A DNA stretch of 60,305 nt, taken from positions 1 through 60,305 of the forward strand of contig NZ_JOHS01000052.1 in NCBI RefSeq assembly GCF_000725625.1, in the 5' to 3' direction. Numbering within the stretch: position 1 is the stretch's first letter; each line of letters begins with the position of its first letter. The notes beneath the pieces are model-generated. The model was not told the DNA's origin and searched no databases. It saw only the letters and a program-made list of their open reading frames with translations. This DNA comes from Streptomyces sp. NRRL F-6676 (GTDB taxonomy: Bacteria; Actinomycetota; Actinomycetes; Streptomycetales; Streptomycetaceae). Below are positions 1 through 10,863 of the stretch, in pieces. The translations under genes and the position numbers were made by a program.

Positions 1-343
1 CAGCAGCGGCTCCAGCTTCGGGCCTCGACGAGGAACAGACGCACCAGCAGCAGAAGTCACACCACAACTAACGATCAACTACTGGCGCAGGACACTAGAC
101 ATGTATTGGCTGGTGAGGTCCGGGGCAGTCCGAGGCTTCGAGGGCGACGGCGTCGAGCTGCCTCCGCTGTTCGCTAGTCAGGCCAAGGCAACCGGGCACC
201 GAAGTGGTGCGGGGCGAGGGACCTCGCCTTCTCGCGAGGTGCGTTTCGTGAGGGCGCTCGAGCCGGTGTCGCAGTCCGCGGTGGCCAGGATCTGGTCGTA
301 ACGGCGCCGGGAATCGCCTCGCCGTTGAAGGTGGTGGCGGCGT
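1..343. other. left edge, no supported gene
   Basis: Two plus-strand frames are open from the left edge. One ends at 69-71 (TAA) after a hydrophilic Gln/His-rich tail and could be the last 22 residues of a gene that starts outside the window. The other stays open to 301 but has no recognisable motif. Nothing here can be named. Confidence 0.3.
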
Positions 344-1891
<1,548 letters not shown>

Positions 1892-2024
1892 CAAGTCCTC
1901 CAGCCCTGCGTGTCCGAGCTCTGGGGCCGGCCGGCTCCAGGCGCCGTGGGCAAGGGCGTGCCCCGGTGCGGCGGAGCATACGAAAACGCCTTGCCGGGGC
2001 GGGGTGGAGCGATACTGGCGCCTA

Positions 2025-2039
2025 AGGGCTGTCCCGTAA
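2025..2039 (+). repeat. IS5-family left terminal inverted repeat
   Basis: Reads AGGGCTGTCCCGTAA and pairs with the right end at 14 of 15 positions. Confidence 0.85.
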
Positions 2040-2067
2040 CTGCTGGTCACGGTGAGATGATCTTGCC

Positions 2068-2838
2068 GTGTCTGGTGTGATCACGGCGTCTGAGCCCTCC
2101 TGGATAGCCCCTTTCACCAGGCTGAGCCCGCGCCAGTTCGGGAAGCTGATCACCGCGCTCCGGCGTGAGGGTGTTGATCCGGTGCGCAAGGGCCGGCCCT
2201 GGAGCCTGCCGCTGGAGGACCGCGTGCTCCTGGTCGCCGCTTACTGGCGCACGAACCTGACCCTGCGCCAACTGGCCCCGCTGTTCGGGGTGTCCAAGTC
2301 GGCCGCCGACCGCATCATCGACCACCTCGGGCCCGCGCTCGCGCTCCAGCAGCGCAAGCGGTTCCGCAAGGACACCGTGCTCATCGTGGACGGCACTCTC
2401 GTTCCCACCCGCGACCACACCATCGCCGAGCAGTCCAAGAACTACCGGTACTCCACCAACCACCAGGTCGTCATCGACGCCGACACCCGGCTCGTCGTCG
2501 CGGTCGGCCGACCGCTCCCCGGCAACCGCAACGACTGCAAGGCGTGGGAGCTGTCCGGCGCGAAAGACGCCGTCGGAAAGACCACGGTCATCGCAGATGG
2601 CGGCTACCGGGGTACCGGCCTGGTCATCCCGCACCGCCGTGAGAAAGGCCAGAGCGAACTCCGGGACTGGAAGGAGGAGCACAACGCCTCCCACCGCAAA
2701 GTCCGCGCGCGCGTGGAGCACGCCTTCGCCCGGATGAAGGGATGGAAGATCCTTCGCGACTGCCGGCTCAAGGGCGACGGCGTTCACCACGCCATGCTCG
2801 GCATCGCCCGCCTGCACAACCTCGTCCTTGCCGGGTGA
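2068..2838 (+). CDS. IS5-family DDE transposase
   Basis: 256 aa with a GTG start just inside the left inverted repeat. The N-terminal third carries an HTH-like segment (LRQLAPLFGVSKSAADRII). The DDE catalytic core follows: first Asp in LIVDGTLVP, second in IADGGYRG, and a C-terminal RARVEHAFARMK stretch holding the Glu, the usual layout of Streptomyces IS5/IS1647-type enzymes. It would cut and join the element ends in a TA-targeted reaction. No frameshift or internal stop is seen, so the element is probably still mobile. Confidence 0.93.
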   Translation: MSGVITASEPSWIAPFTRLSPRQFGKLITALRREGVDPVRKGRPWSLPLEDRVLLVAAYWRTNLTLRQLAPLFGVSKSAADRIIDHLGPALALQQRKRFRKDTVLIVDGTLVPTRDHTIAEQSKNYRYSTNHQVVIDADTRLVVAVGRPLPGNRNDCKAWELSGAKDAVGKTTVIADGGYRGTGLVIPHRREKGQSELRDWKEEHNASHRKVRARVEHAFARMKGWKILRDCRLKGDGVHHAMLGIARLHNLVLAG

Positions 2839-2877
2839 CGCAGAAACCAGCAGGCCACCAGCCATGTCAGAGATCAT

Positions 2878-2892
2878 TTACGGGACAACCCT
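2878..2892 (-). repeat. IS5-family right terminal inverted repeat
   Basis: Reads TTACGGGACAACCCT on the plus strand; partner of 2025-2039. Confidence 0.85.
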
Positions 2893-2904
2893 TAGGGCCG
2901 CGTG

Positions 2905-5472
2905 TCAGGCCGGGGCTTCCGCATCTACGTCCTGGATGTGGCTCAGATGGAAGGTGCTTACCTCGTCGTCGGTTCCGGTCCAGGCGTACAGGTACGGCGG
3001 ATCGAGTTCCAGAGAGTGGATGGTGTGGGTGGTGGGTCGGCCTGCGCCGGGTGCGTAGGTGATGGCGGTTTCGAGGGCGTTGTCGAGGGCGTGGGCGAGG
3101 CGGCGCAGGGCGGGCGGATCCAGATGCTGGGCGTCGCGGGCGAGGACCTGTTCGGTCGGAGAGAGCCGGGGCACCGGCATGTCACCGGTGGCCGAGAGGA
3201 GAACTTCGGCCAGGTCGGCGAGGTCGGGTGCTTCCGGCGCCGGTCCGGCGGTCCGTGGTGCGGGCAGGAGCGGGTGACGGTTGGGGGTGGGGCGCTCGAG
3301 CCGGATTGCACCGTCATGCTCTTCGTCGATGGGGGCGTACCCGGCGTCACGGAGGGCGGCGAGCACCGTGACGCCGGGGAGCGGGCTCGTCAGCACGGTC
3401 GGGGCTAGCACCCGCAGGCTCAGCGGGGTCAGCCGGTCGCTGGCGGCGATTTCGGCGATCAGGGCGGTGTCCGTGCTGTGCAGGAGGCTGGCCGGGGTGG
3501 TGAGGCGGACCCGGCCGTGCGCGTCGGCGGCTTCCCGGACAAGGTCCGTCAGTCGCTCGGGCAGGACTGTGGTGTCGGCGATGCTGCGCAGCGCGTGGAG
3601 GAGGTCGTCGGCGGTGTGCCCGGTGTCGAGGGCGCGGCGCAGCGAGGCTGGGGTGATGTGCCAGAGGGATGCGGGGTGGCGTACGGCGCGGTCGGCCATC
3701 TGGTCCAGGAGGGCGGCCAGTCGGGGCGAGCACACGCCGTCGACGGTGGCGGTCACGTCCGGGTCGGTGTGGAAACGCGCTGTCTCGGCCGGCGGTGGCA
3801 GCACCTGCTGGGCGCATGCGGCGAGCTCGGTCTCGTTCAGGGCTGGGTCCGTGTTGTGGTGGCGCAGTGCCGCGCCCAGTGGGCTGAGTGCACCCTGTGC
3901 CAGGACGCCGAGGAGTTCGGCTTCGCGCACCAGCGGCGCGAGGGCGGCCTTCTCGTGGTCTCGATCGCGCTGCCCCGAGTACGAGTACTTCTCCGTGCAG
4001 GCGCAGAACCTGGCGCGGGGCCGGTACCAGGCGAGCAGGTCGGCGAAGGCGCCGAGGAGATCGTCTGCGGTGTCGAGGGCTTGCTGCGGCCCGAGCGCGG
4101 CCGCGCTGTCCAGGAGGGCGGTACGTGTCGCCCGGCATCCCTCGCATTCGGCCCGGGAGGCCAGAGCGGGCGTCGGGCCGTCCGGCGCGTCGTCGTCGGT
4201 GCCGTAGCGGGTCGCGATCGGTGTGGTCCGGGTCGGGGTGAAGCGCATCATGCGCCAGGCCAGGGCGAGTGGCGCGTACTGCCCGGCCGGGTCGCGCGCT
4301 GTCCAGGCGTCGTACCCGGTCGTCGCCAGGATCCGCTGCTGACCGTCGTGCGCCAGGAGACCGGCCGCGTGGGCGCATTCGAGGACGAGGCGGACCGCGG
4401 CCGGCGTACAGCCGGAGGCCTTGGTGATCCGGGTCAGTTCGCGGGTGCCGATGCCGCCGTCCTTCAGCAAGGCCGGCGGCTGTTGGCCGCACGCGTGCAG
4501 GACCGTTGCGGCTTGGGCAAGGAAGGTGACGGCGGCGGCCGAGGCAGCCTCGGTGATCTGCTGGCTGGTGACGGCCGTGAGCGGGGTCTGCGGCGGCCGG
4601 GGGTGGAAGGGCGCGGCGGGCTCCGGTCCGCGCAGCGCGATCAGCACCTCGGCTGGCAGCTGGGTCTCCCGCTCCATGAAGAAGCCGGAGGCACCGGGGG
4701 AAACGGGCCGGTCCTTCGACGAGAGCAGGGCTCGCTCGGCTGCCCAGTTCTGGCCTTCCTGGCCGGCGGAGGACATGGAGATCGAGCTGTATGTGGTGGA
4801 GTTGTACTGGCGCAGATGCTTCAGAAGCTCCTGGGCGGGCGAGGGTGCATGGGTGAGGAGGTCACGCACCCGCTGACCGTCACGATGGTGGGCGAGGAGC
4901 ATGGTGCGCTGCTCGCTTTCGGAACCTGCGTCGGTGAGAGCCAGCGTGTCGAGGGCCGTGGCCAGGCCTTCGCCGTGCAGGTTCTCCACGACGGTCTCGA
5001 AGCCGACAAGCCGGTTGCGCAGGCCCAAGGGCTCCTTCCACAGCTCGCGGAGCGCTTCAGCCATGATCAGGTTGCTCGGCTCGCCGGGAACCGCATCACG
5101 AGCCCACACGAGTCCCAGGGCGGACAGCCGGCCGAGGGCCCGCTCAAGGGCGGCCTCACCGTCGTCATTCGGCTTGCCGGGCTCCTGTGGCAGCCCGAGC
5201 ATGGACGCGAGCAGGGGCCGGGGGCAGGGCGCGGGAAGGGCGGCAAGCGCCTCGGCAACCTCCACGCACGGCAAGGACAGCAGCTGGATGGCGGCCCGTT
5301 GGACGCTGCCGGGCCGCAGCAGCCGCTCGGCGATCTCGCTCAGCGTCCGCGGGCGCGGCTCGGTGAGCGCATCCCGGCGTTCGGCCAGAAGCTGCTCGAG
5401 CCCGTGAGGCCCGAGCGTGCGCAGATGATCGCAGAGTTGGTCAACGGCGGACGGATTGCTGTCGGACACCAT
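2905..5472 (-). CDS. helicase-associated / WYL-like domain protein
   Basis: Large protein of about 855 aa. It resembles the actinobacterial helicase-associated family related to mycobacterial Rv0862c. The N-terminal 100 residues have the LCDHLRTLG...LAERRDAL...RAAIQLLSLP pattern of that family. A region near residues 680-740 (VLAALRDAGYAPIDEE) matches the C-terminal helicase-like domain (Helicase_C_3). The last 60 residues (SLELDPPYLYAWTG... FHLSHIQDVD) look like a WYL-type ligand/DNA-sensing fold. No Walker A motif is visible, so it is unlikely to be an active helicase. The ATG at 5472 is preferred over an upstream start at 5553 because GAAGAGG precedes it at a fair distance. The role is probably DNA-related regulation or repair, by inference only. 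Confidence 0.75.
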   Translation of the reverse strand: MVSDSNPSAVDQLCDHLRTLGPHGLEQLLAERRDALTEPRPRTLSEIAERLLRPGSVQRAAIQLLSLPCVEVAEALAALPAPCPRPLLASMLGLPQEPGKPNDDGEAALERALGRLSALGLVWARDAVPGEPSNLIMAEALRELWKEPLGLRNRLVGFETVVENLHGEGLATALDTLALTDAGSESEQRTMLLAHHRDGQRVRDLLTHAPSPAQELLKHLRQYNSTTYSSISMSSAGQEGQNWAAERALLSSKDRPVSPGASGFFMERETQLPAEVLIALRGPEPAAPFHPRPPQTPLTAVTSQQITEAASAAAVTFLAQAATVLHACGQQPPALLKDGGIGTRELTRITKASGCTPAAVRLVLECAHAAGLLAHDGQQRILATTGYDAWTARDPAGQYAPLALAWRMMRFTPTRTTPIATRYGTDDDAPDGPTPALASRAECEGCRATRTALLDSAAALGPQQALDTADDLLGAFADLLAWYRPRARFCACTEKYSYSGQRDRDHEKAALAPLVREAELLGVLAQGALSPLGAALRHHNTDPALNETELAACAQQVLPPPAETARFHTDPDVTATVDGVCSPRLAALLDQMADRAVRHPASLWHITPASLRRALDTGHTADDLLHALRSIADTTVLPERLTDLVREAADAHGRVRLTTPASLLHSTDTALIAEIAASDRLTPLSLRVLAPTVLTSPLPGVTVLAALRDAGYAPIDEEHDGAIRLERPTPNRHPLLPAPRTAGPAPEAPDLADLAEVLLSATGDMPVPRLSPTEQVLARDAQHLDPPALRRLAHALDNALETAITYAPGAGRPTTHTIHSLELDPPYLYAWTGTDDEVSTFHLSHIQDVDAEAPA

Positions 5473-5772
5473 GCTCAACCAAGCCTCTTCATTAGATGCG
5501 GTGTCCGGTCCCCAGCGGCCCGACCGCCGTCCACATGTAGCAGGCTCGGGCATGCCGGGTGTGCTCTTCGGAGGGAGTTCACCGTTGGCCGCGCCAGGAC
5601 CGGCAAGAAAGGGCAGACCTCTGCACTCCAGGGCCGTTCAGATGTTCCCACTGCCGAGACCGGTGGGCCGGAGACGGGGGGAAGAGCAGCGCGGCGGACT
5701 GCGGTTGCCCGCCGGCGCCCCACGACCGGCCATCCCGATCGTGAGGCGTCAGTGCGCGGCGGCCCGTAGTGG

Positions 5773-8424
5773 TCAGTCCGTGTCGTCTTCGTGTCGGCGG
5801 CCGTGGAACATCATCGAGGTCCCGCCTTCGGGCAGGTACCAGCCGTCCGCGGCCATGTGCGGCGGGATGTAGGTCGGGTTGGTGTCGGTGTTCAGGCTCG
5901 ATTCCGGGTCGGTGATGTCCCGGATCGCCCGGCGCTGGATCTCCCGGAAGTCGTAGCTGTCGGGTCCGTCGACCTCCCAGGTGATGTCGCGTAGGACGGC
6001 TTCGTGCTCGTCCGGATCGTCTGTCGCGGTGGCGGTCTCGATCATGGGGTGGACCTCGATCAGTCCGCCGTACAGGCACAGGACGATGAGGAGCTGGCAG
6101 ACGCGGTCGGAGAAGTCGCCGAAGCCGTACTCCTGGCCGCAGCCGCAGGACGGGTCATGCGCGTGGACGTCGAATTCCACCTCGTAGGGCTTGCCGGTCA
6201 GCGCGTATGCCGGCAGGGCCTGGGTCTGTCCGCTCGGGCAGGGGTGCGTAGTGTCGAACAGGTTGATCCACACCTTGACCCTCGTGGCCGCGAAGCCCGT
6301 GTATTCGGCTTCGAGAGCCTTCTCCAGGCGCTGGTGGGCGGCGTAGGCCTTCTCGTCGACGCTCTTCCAGCCTTCGCCGAGCCGGTGTCCGGCCAGATGC
6401 AGGAACTGGTTGGTCAGCAGGGACAGTTCATCGAGCGTGGGCAGCGACTCGTCCGACGTGGCGGGGCTCGTCTCGGTCGCCGGGGCGTCATCCCCGCGGT
6501 TCGATGGATGGTCGGAGGGCCAGACCTCGGTGAGTTCGTCCCCGGGTTCAGCCCGGCGGATCAGCGCGACGTCCGACAGCGTCAGCCCGAACACGGAGCG
6601 GCCGTCCGACACCTGCAGCCACGGCACGTCGCGGGGGCCGGTGCTGTGCGCGTTCACGCTGACGATGTCGACGCAGATCTGCACGGGTTCGGGGAGCTGC
6701 GCAGCGGGCCCGAGCCACAGTGCGTGGACCCTGGTCTTCACGGGGAGGAACTGCTGCGCCTGGCGCACCGCGTGGGGGGCGTGGTCCGAGGGAATCCACC
6801 AGCCGCTGCGGGCCCACGCCTGGTCGGCGTCGACCGCGTCGCACCCGTCGAGGTCGTAGAGGGCTTCAGCCGCCTGCTGGCGGGCCTCGTCCCGGATCGC
6901 ACGGCACAGGTCGTTCGCGGGCGCGGTGCTTCCCAGGCCCTGGGCATCGGCTCCGGCCACTGCTGCGCCGTCCCAGACCGGGACGCCAGCCGGCGTGAAG
7001 GGGATCTTGCCCAGGACGACAGCGAGCTGGTTCGCCCGGTCGATCCCGTGGGTGAGGCGGGCGTCGGCTCGGCTCCGGGCGGGGCGGTCGTCGTCAGGCT
7101 GAGCTCCGTACCGGCGGCGGGGGTCGTCGGGTTCTTCATCCAGGCTGTGCCCGAGGAGCATCGGGAACAGCTGGTACTTGAGCAGCGCTTCGAGCCCGTA
7201 CTCGACGTTCGAGGCGTCCCCGGTGACGGCGAAGGGCTTCATGGTCTGCCCGAGTCCGTCGCTGAGGGAGTGGACGACGTGGAAGGGGGTGCGGTGGCGG
7301 TCGCGCTCGTGGCTCTGGGTCGTGAAAGCCACGGCGTAGGCGATGGCGGCGGGCCACAGGGCGTCGCGCCAGCGCACTCCGGATTCCCGGCACAGGGCCT
7401 TCGCCGCGGCGCGGGCGGTGGGGTCGTGGCGGTCGACGGCGTCGACGAGCGCGGCCAGGGTCGCGCCGGCGCCCAGGTGCTTGAACGCCTCGTGCCAGTG
7501 AGCGGGCGGCGGGAGCCAGATCCAGGATCGCTCCAGCGGCTCTCCCCAGCGTTCCATGATGATCGGCCAGCCGCCGCGCTCCTTCAGTTCGCGGTCGAGC
7601 CGCGTGCCCAGGTTGGGGCCGCAGGTCAGGGCGAGGACGGCCGCGACCGCGTCCCATCCCGCCGGAGCGACCAGGTCGTCGTGGAGAAGCCGGTCGAGTT
7701 GGACCGCGAGGTACGGCAGATCGGTGCGGTAGGCCTGGTCGCCGTCGAAGATGCAGGCGGGGCACACGGGGAGGGCGCTGGGCGAGTTCTTCAGCAGATG
7801 GTGCTCGGGGTACCGGTCTGCGCAGATCGGACACGACGCGGTGGAGTGCTCTTCTGTGCCCCGGACCCGGTGGAGCCGGGTCTTTCCGAGCTTGGAGTCC
7901 ATGCGGCGCGCGGTGACGCGGACGGCTTCAGTGGAGCAGTCCGCGAGGCCGTCCTCGAAGTCCTCGACGGTCGCATTGCCCGACGGGCACATCGACGTCA
8001 GGTACAGCGACTTGGTCAGGTCCGATTGGCCCGGGTCATCCGGATCGTGTTCATCGCCGTCGGCATCGTCATCTGCACGTCCCACGGACAAGCTGAGACC
8101 CGCGACAGGCCCCGCGTAGACCGTGAGGCCGAAGCAGTCCACCTCGGGCTCGTGGTGGCCGGCTCCCCATCCCAGGAGACGGAGCTCCGCAACCAGGGCC
8201 TGCAGGTAGTCCCGCGCGAGCATGCGGCTGGGGACTTGGGCGGCCACAGCCGGGTCAGTGAGAATCCGGACGGCCTCCGCACGGCCGGCCGCGTCCAGGA
8301 CCGGGGGCAGCAGCTTGCGCTCGGCGGCGTCGACGACGCGTTCCAGAGCCCGCTGGTATCCGCAGCCGGTCGCCTTGTTGAGCGCCCGGGCGATCTGCTG
8401 GCGGTTGGTGACGTTCGATGACAA
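5773..8424 (-). CDS. large unknown protein with Cys-rich motif
   Basis: About 883 aa and not recognised. The first 60 residues (TNRQQIARALNKATGCGY...) look like a small helical bundle. Near residues 196-227 are two CPxC pairs (CPICADRYPEHH ... LPVCPACIFDGD) that could bind one zinc. Close to the C-terminus, at about 760, lies a further Cys-rich spot (CGCGQEYGFGDFSD) followed by a hydrophobic segment. An internal Asp/Glu-rich stretch sits near residue 120. A TTG at 8424 with GGAG five bases upstream is the best start; an ATG at 8511 in the same frame is possible (912 aa). No signal peptide is seen. It is probably a single-copy gene, since the next gene starts 219 bp away. Confidence 0.7.
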   Translation of the reverse strand: MSSNVTNRQQIARALNKATGCGYQRALERVVDAAERKLLPPVLDAAGRAEAVRILTDPAVAAQVPSRMLARDYLQALVAELRLLGWGAGHHEPEVDCFGLTVYAGPVAGLSLSVGRADDDADGDEHDPDDPGQSDLTKSLYLTSMCPSGNATVEDFEDGLADCSTEAVRVTARRMDSKLGKTRLHRVRGTEEHSTASCPICADRYPEHHLLKNSPSALPVCPACIFDGDQAYRTDLPYLAVQLDRLLHDDLVAPAGWDAVAAVLALTCGPNLGTRLDRELKERGGWPIIMERWGEPLERSWIWLPPPAHWHEAFKHLGAGATLAALVDAVDRHDPTARAAAKALCRESGVRWRDALWPAAIAYAVAFTTQSHERDRHRTPFHVVHSLSDGLGQTMKPFAVTGDASNVEYGLEALLKYQLFPMLLGHSLDEEPDDPRRRYGAQPDDDRPARSRADARLTHGIDRANQLAVVLGKIPFTPAGVPVWDGAAVAGADAQGLGSTAPANDLCRAIRDEARQQAAEALYDLDGCDAVDADQAWARSGWWIPSDHAPHAVRQAQQFLPVKTRVHALWLGPAAQLPEPVQICVDIVSVNAHSTGPRDVPWLQVSDGRSVFGLTLSDVALIRRAEPGDELTEVWPSDHPSNRGDDAPATETSPATSDESLPTLDELSLLTNQFLHLAGHRLGEGWKSVDEKAYAAHQRLEKALEAEYTGFAATRVKVWINLFDTTHPCPSGQTQALPAYALTGKPYEVEFDVHAHDPSCGCGQEYGFGDFSDRVCQLLIVLCLYGGLIEVHPMIETATATDDPDEHEAVLRDITWEVDGPDSYDFREIQRRAIRDITDPESSLNTDTNPTYIPPHMAADGWYLPEGGTSMMFHGRRHEDDTD

Positions 8425-8914
8425 GACAGCTCCTGCACGCTCCGCGTCATGCCGCCCCACCACGACAAACGCCGAGTGCGCAAAGGCGGTCAAAGACGAG
8501 GGAAACGCCATGCATCACCACTGCGTCACCTCCCAGCGGCAGCTGGATTCACCAGAGCCCGGAGGTGGGTCCGGGCAAGGCACGCCTCACGGTGATGTGC
8601 GTCCGCACGATGCTACCCGGACGTCTTTCTGCGGAGGGACGAACGGCTGACGTTCTCGTGGCCGACGGTGCGGGGCCATGGGGCTCTGGTAGCCGACGCG
8701 GGCGGGAGGGAGCGGCTGACGCTGGCTGCGCAGCACGAAGGCCGCGAGCATCGGTCGCCCGACGAGCCGGTGAGTGCGCGGTGATCGCGGATCGCGAGGT
8801 AGACACCGCCCTGGGAGCCGATCGGGCGCCCGCACGGGCCGAGGACGAATGCGGCCCGCACCTGGTACGGCCCGCCCGGCCTGTGGCCTTCCACCGAGGC
8901 CGGGAGGAGCCCGG
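8425..8914. other. intergenic region between hemC and the 883-aa gene
   Basis: About 490 bp with only weak reading frames. One minus-strand frame (about 8780-8910) gives a plausible protein-like stretch containing GRPIGSQGGVYLAI, with no start or end that makes a gene. It may be a decayed fragment. No clear promoter or hairpin was found. Confidence 0.3.
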
Positions 8915-9829
8915 TCAGCGGCGCCGGGAGGAGGCGAGGAGGTCGTTGGCGCCCTGGGCGATGAGGTCCTGGGCGACTGCTCGGCCCAGGGTCTGCGGGT
9001 CGGGTCCGGTCCGTGCGGCGGCCAGCATGGCCGACCCGTCCGGGATGTAGACCCGGGCGGCCAGGTGAAGCTCTCCCGCCGCATGGGCAGTGGCGTGACC
9101 GGCGATCGGGGCGTGGCAGTGCCCGGCGAGGGCGCGCAGCAGCGTCCGCTCCGCGAGGGCGGCTCGGGTGGCGGCGGGATCGGTGAGCGGGGTGAGGAGG
9201 TCTTGGTCGTCGGCGCGGATCTGCAGGGCGAGCTGGCCGGCGCCGAGGGCGGGCATCATCCGGTCGGTGTCGATGATCTCGGTGGCTTCGGACTCCCGGC
9301 CCAGGCGGCGTAGTCCGGCGAGGGCGAGGATCACCGCGTCGACGTCGCCGGAGCGGGTCAGGCCGAGGCGGGTGTCGGCGTTGCCGCGTACGGCGACGAC
9401 GGTGAGGTGCGGGTGGGAGACGGTGAGCTGGGCGATCCGCCGGGGGGCGGAGGTGCCGATGCGGGTGCCGGCGGGCAGGTCGTCGAGCTTGGTTCCGGCA
9501 GGGTGGACCAGGACGTCGTGGACGTCGTCGCGTCGCGGGTACAGGCACACGGTGCCGTCGGGTTCTGGCTCGTCGCCGGGCATGTCCTTCGCGCAGTGCA
9601 GCGCGAGGTCCGCGCGGCCGTCGAGAACGGCCCGGGCGACGGCGCTGGTGAAGGCGCCCTTGCCGCCGACTTCGGCCAGGGGTCCGGTCCAGCTGTCGCC
9701 GGCTGTCGTGATGGGGACGAACTCCGGCACGGTGCCGGGGCTCGTGCGGGTGATCTCTGCCATCAGCCAGTTGACCTGTGCTGTCGCCATGGCCGAGGCA
9801 CGGCTCGCGATCCTGATGTGCTGCGTCAT
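8915..9829 (-). CDS. hemC: hydroxymethylbilane synthase (porphobilinogen deaminase)
   Basis: 304 aa, the normal family length. It joins four porphobilinogens into hydroxymethylbilane in tetrapyrrole synthesis. Family signatures are present: opening RIASRASAMATAQ, the catalytic Asp motif HCAKDMP (HSLKDVP in most homologues), GTSAPRR at 126-131, RGNADTRL at 149-155, and the dipyrromethane-cofactor cysteine Cys238 in LAGHCHAPIAG. All residues needed for activity seem kept, but several motif positions differ from the common type, suggesting a divergent paralogue. No other haem gene is beside it. The ATG at 9829 is preferred because homologues start there; another in-frame start at 9865 adds 12 residues. 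Confidence 0.92.
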   Translation of the reverse strand: MTQHIRIASRASAMATAQVNWLMAEITRTSPGTVPEFVPITTAGDSWTGPLAEVGGKGAFTSAVARAVLDGRADLALHCAKDMPGDEPEPDGTVCLYPRRDDVHDVLVHPAGTKLDDLPAGTRIGTSAPRRIAQLTVSHPHLTVVAVRGNADTRLGLTRSGDVDAVILALAGLRRLGRESEATEIIDTDRMMPALGAGQLALQIRADDQDLLTPLTDPAATRAALAERTLLRALAGHCHAPIAGHATAHAAGELHLAARVYIPDGSAMLAAARTGPDPQTLGRAVAQDLIAQGANDLLASSRRR

Positions 9830-9990
9830 ACCGATGCACCGTAGGCCCGATGTGGGGGTGCTCATGCCGACACGGTGTCCGTCGCCGTGAGCCGGGCTTT
9901 GCCCGTGGCGGAGAATGCGCCGGAGATGAGCGGCGTACGAGGAGGGAGGGTCGGCAGGTGGGGCGTCGTGAGCGCAAGGTGCTGGAGCCG

Positions 9991-10449
9991 ATGGTCAACG
10001 GGCTGCGGCCGACGATCACCGATACAGGTGATGCCGGGCCCGACCGGTTCGCCTTGACGTGCCCGGAGTGCGGTGAAGTGAGCCGGCACGCCTTCGCGCT
10101 GCTGGCCCGTAGAGCGTTCGAGGAGCACGCGGACGAGAACCATCCGGCCGGGCCCAGTCCGCTGGAGCAGATCCGTACCCTCGTTGACCTGGCCGAGACC
10201 GCTCCGGGTCGGTGGGAGTGCACGCTCGGGCCGGACACGTACCGGGTGTGCGAGCGCGGTGCGGGCCGGTTCGAGGTGGAGGTGGCCGGCCGCCGCGGCG
10301 TGATCGAGGCGAGGATGAGCACGCTCGACGACGTGCGGATCGCCATCGGTGGTCATGCCGGGCTGGTCGGCCGTGCTCTGGCGACGGCTGCCGCCATCGG
10401 ATCGGGCCGCGTCTGTGTCTCCCCGGACAACGTCGTCTTGCTGGAGTGA
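9991..10449 (+). CDS. hypothetical protein with N-terminal CPxC motif
   Basis: About 152 aa, not recognised. The first half carries CPECGEVSRHAF...FEEHADENHP, a C-x2-C then H-x-H arrangement that could form a C2H2-like zinc knuckle. The second half alternates beta-type segments and may be a small alpha/beta domain. The frame is open from 9850, but the ATG at 9991 follows a GGAG; a GTG at 9979 is also possible. A strong terminator hairpin begins 45 bp after the stop. Confidence 0.6.
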   Translation: MVNGLRPTITDTGDAGPDRFALTCPECGEVSRHAFALLARRAFEEHADENHPAGPSPLEQIRTLVDLAETAPGRWECTLGPDTYRVCERGAGRFEVEVAGRRGVIEARMSTLDDVRIAIGGHAGLVGRALATAAAIGSGRVCVSPDNVVLLE

Positions 10450-10493
10450 GGCAGGTCCGGCTTGGCCGGGATGGTGCGTGGTTCGGATACGGC

Positions 10494-10523
10494 GAAGGGC
10501 CCGGATAGAAATCCGGGCCCTTC
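10494..10523. terminator. strong hairpin terminator
   Basis: A perfect 13-bp stem (GAAGGGCCCGGAT and its complement) with the 4-nt loop AGAA. It lies between the plus-strand gene ending at 10449 and the 3' end of the minus-strand tRNA, so it probably ends transcription from both sides. It lacks a U-tract, as is common in Streptomyces. Confidence 0.85.
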
Positions 10524-10529
10524 GGTCAG

Positions 10530-10603
10530 TAGCGGGGACAGGATTTGAACCTGCGACCTCTGGGTTATGAGCCCAGCGAGCTACCGAGCTGCTCCACCCC
10601 GCG
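10530..10603 (-). tRNA. initiator tRNA-fMet (anticodon CAT)
   Basis: Folds as a full cloverleaf of 74 nt without an encoded CCA. The anticodon loop is CTCATAA. Three consecutive G-C pairs sit in the anticodon stem (TGGG/CCCA) and the first acceptor position is unpaired (C1 opposite U72), both hallmarks of the initiator rather than the elongator tRNA. The T-arm reads GGTTCAAATCC. It points the same way as the cold-shock and HU genes upstream. Confidence 0.95.
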
Positions 10604-10656
10604 TCGGTGAGACCACTCTACAGTGGCCGTCGCGGGGCGGCGCTCATTTTCCGGGG

Positions 10657-10863
10657 TCAGCCGCGGCGCACGATGTTCTCGGCCTGGGGGCCCTTCTGGC
10701 CCTGGGTCACGTCGAAGGTGACCTGCTCGCCTTCGACCAGTTCGCGGTAGCCGTTGCCAGAGATGTTGGAGTAGTGCGCGAAGACGTCCGGTCCGCCGCC
10801 GTCCTGGGAGATGAAGCCGAAGCCCTTCTCGGCGTTGAACCACTTCACGGTGCCGCTGGCCAT
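10657..10863 (-). CDS. CspA-family cold-shock protein
   Basis: 68 aa, the full length of a single cold-shock (OB-fold) domain. RNP1 (GFGFISQ) and RNP2 (VFAHYS) are intact, and the opening [12 protein letters not shown] is typical. It binds single-stranded nucleic acid and acts as an RNA chaperone. The start ATG at 10863 is preceded by AAGGA. The 100-bp leader could carry a cold-responsive element but none is recognised. It lies 53 bp upstream of the tRNA and 169 bp from the HU gene. Confidence 0.97.
   Translation of the reverse strand: MASGTVKWFNAEKGFGFISQDGGGPDVFAHYSNISGNGYRELVEGEQVTFDVTQGQKGPQAENIVRRG

Larger units (their letters stand above)
2025..2892 (+). mobile_element. complete IS5-family insertion sequence
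   Basis: The element is about 868 bp. Its ends are 15-bp inverted repeats: AGGGCTGTCCCGTAA at 2025-2039 and its complement at 2878-2892, with one mismatch. Both ends are flanked by TA (2023-2024 and 2893-2894), consistent with a 2-bp target duplication as in the IS427 subgroup of IS5. It holds one transposase gene that fills almost the whole element and looks intact. It lies between the kinase and the WYL-like gene, 10 bp beyond the stop codon of the latter. Confidence 0.85.

Noticed and set aside
1892..2050. Longer kinase N-terminus
   Set aside because: The 53 extra residues overlap the IS end and lack a ribosome site; the ATG at 1891 has GGAGGA.
3478..5769. 763-codon plus frame opposite the WYL-like gene
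   Set aside because: Gly/Arg-rich shadow with no motif; the minus-strand gene has clear family features.
6004..8421. 805-codon plus frame
   Set aside because: Shadow of the 883-aa minus-strand gene; composition is unnatural.
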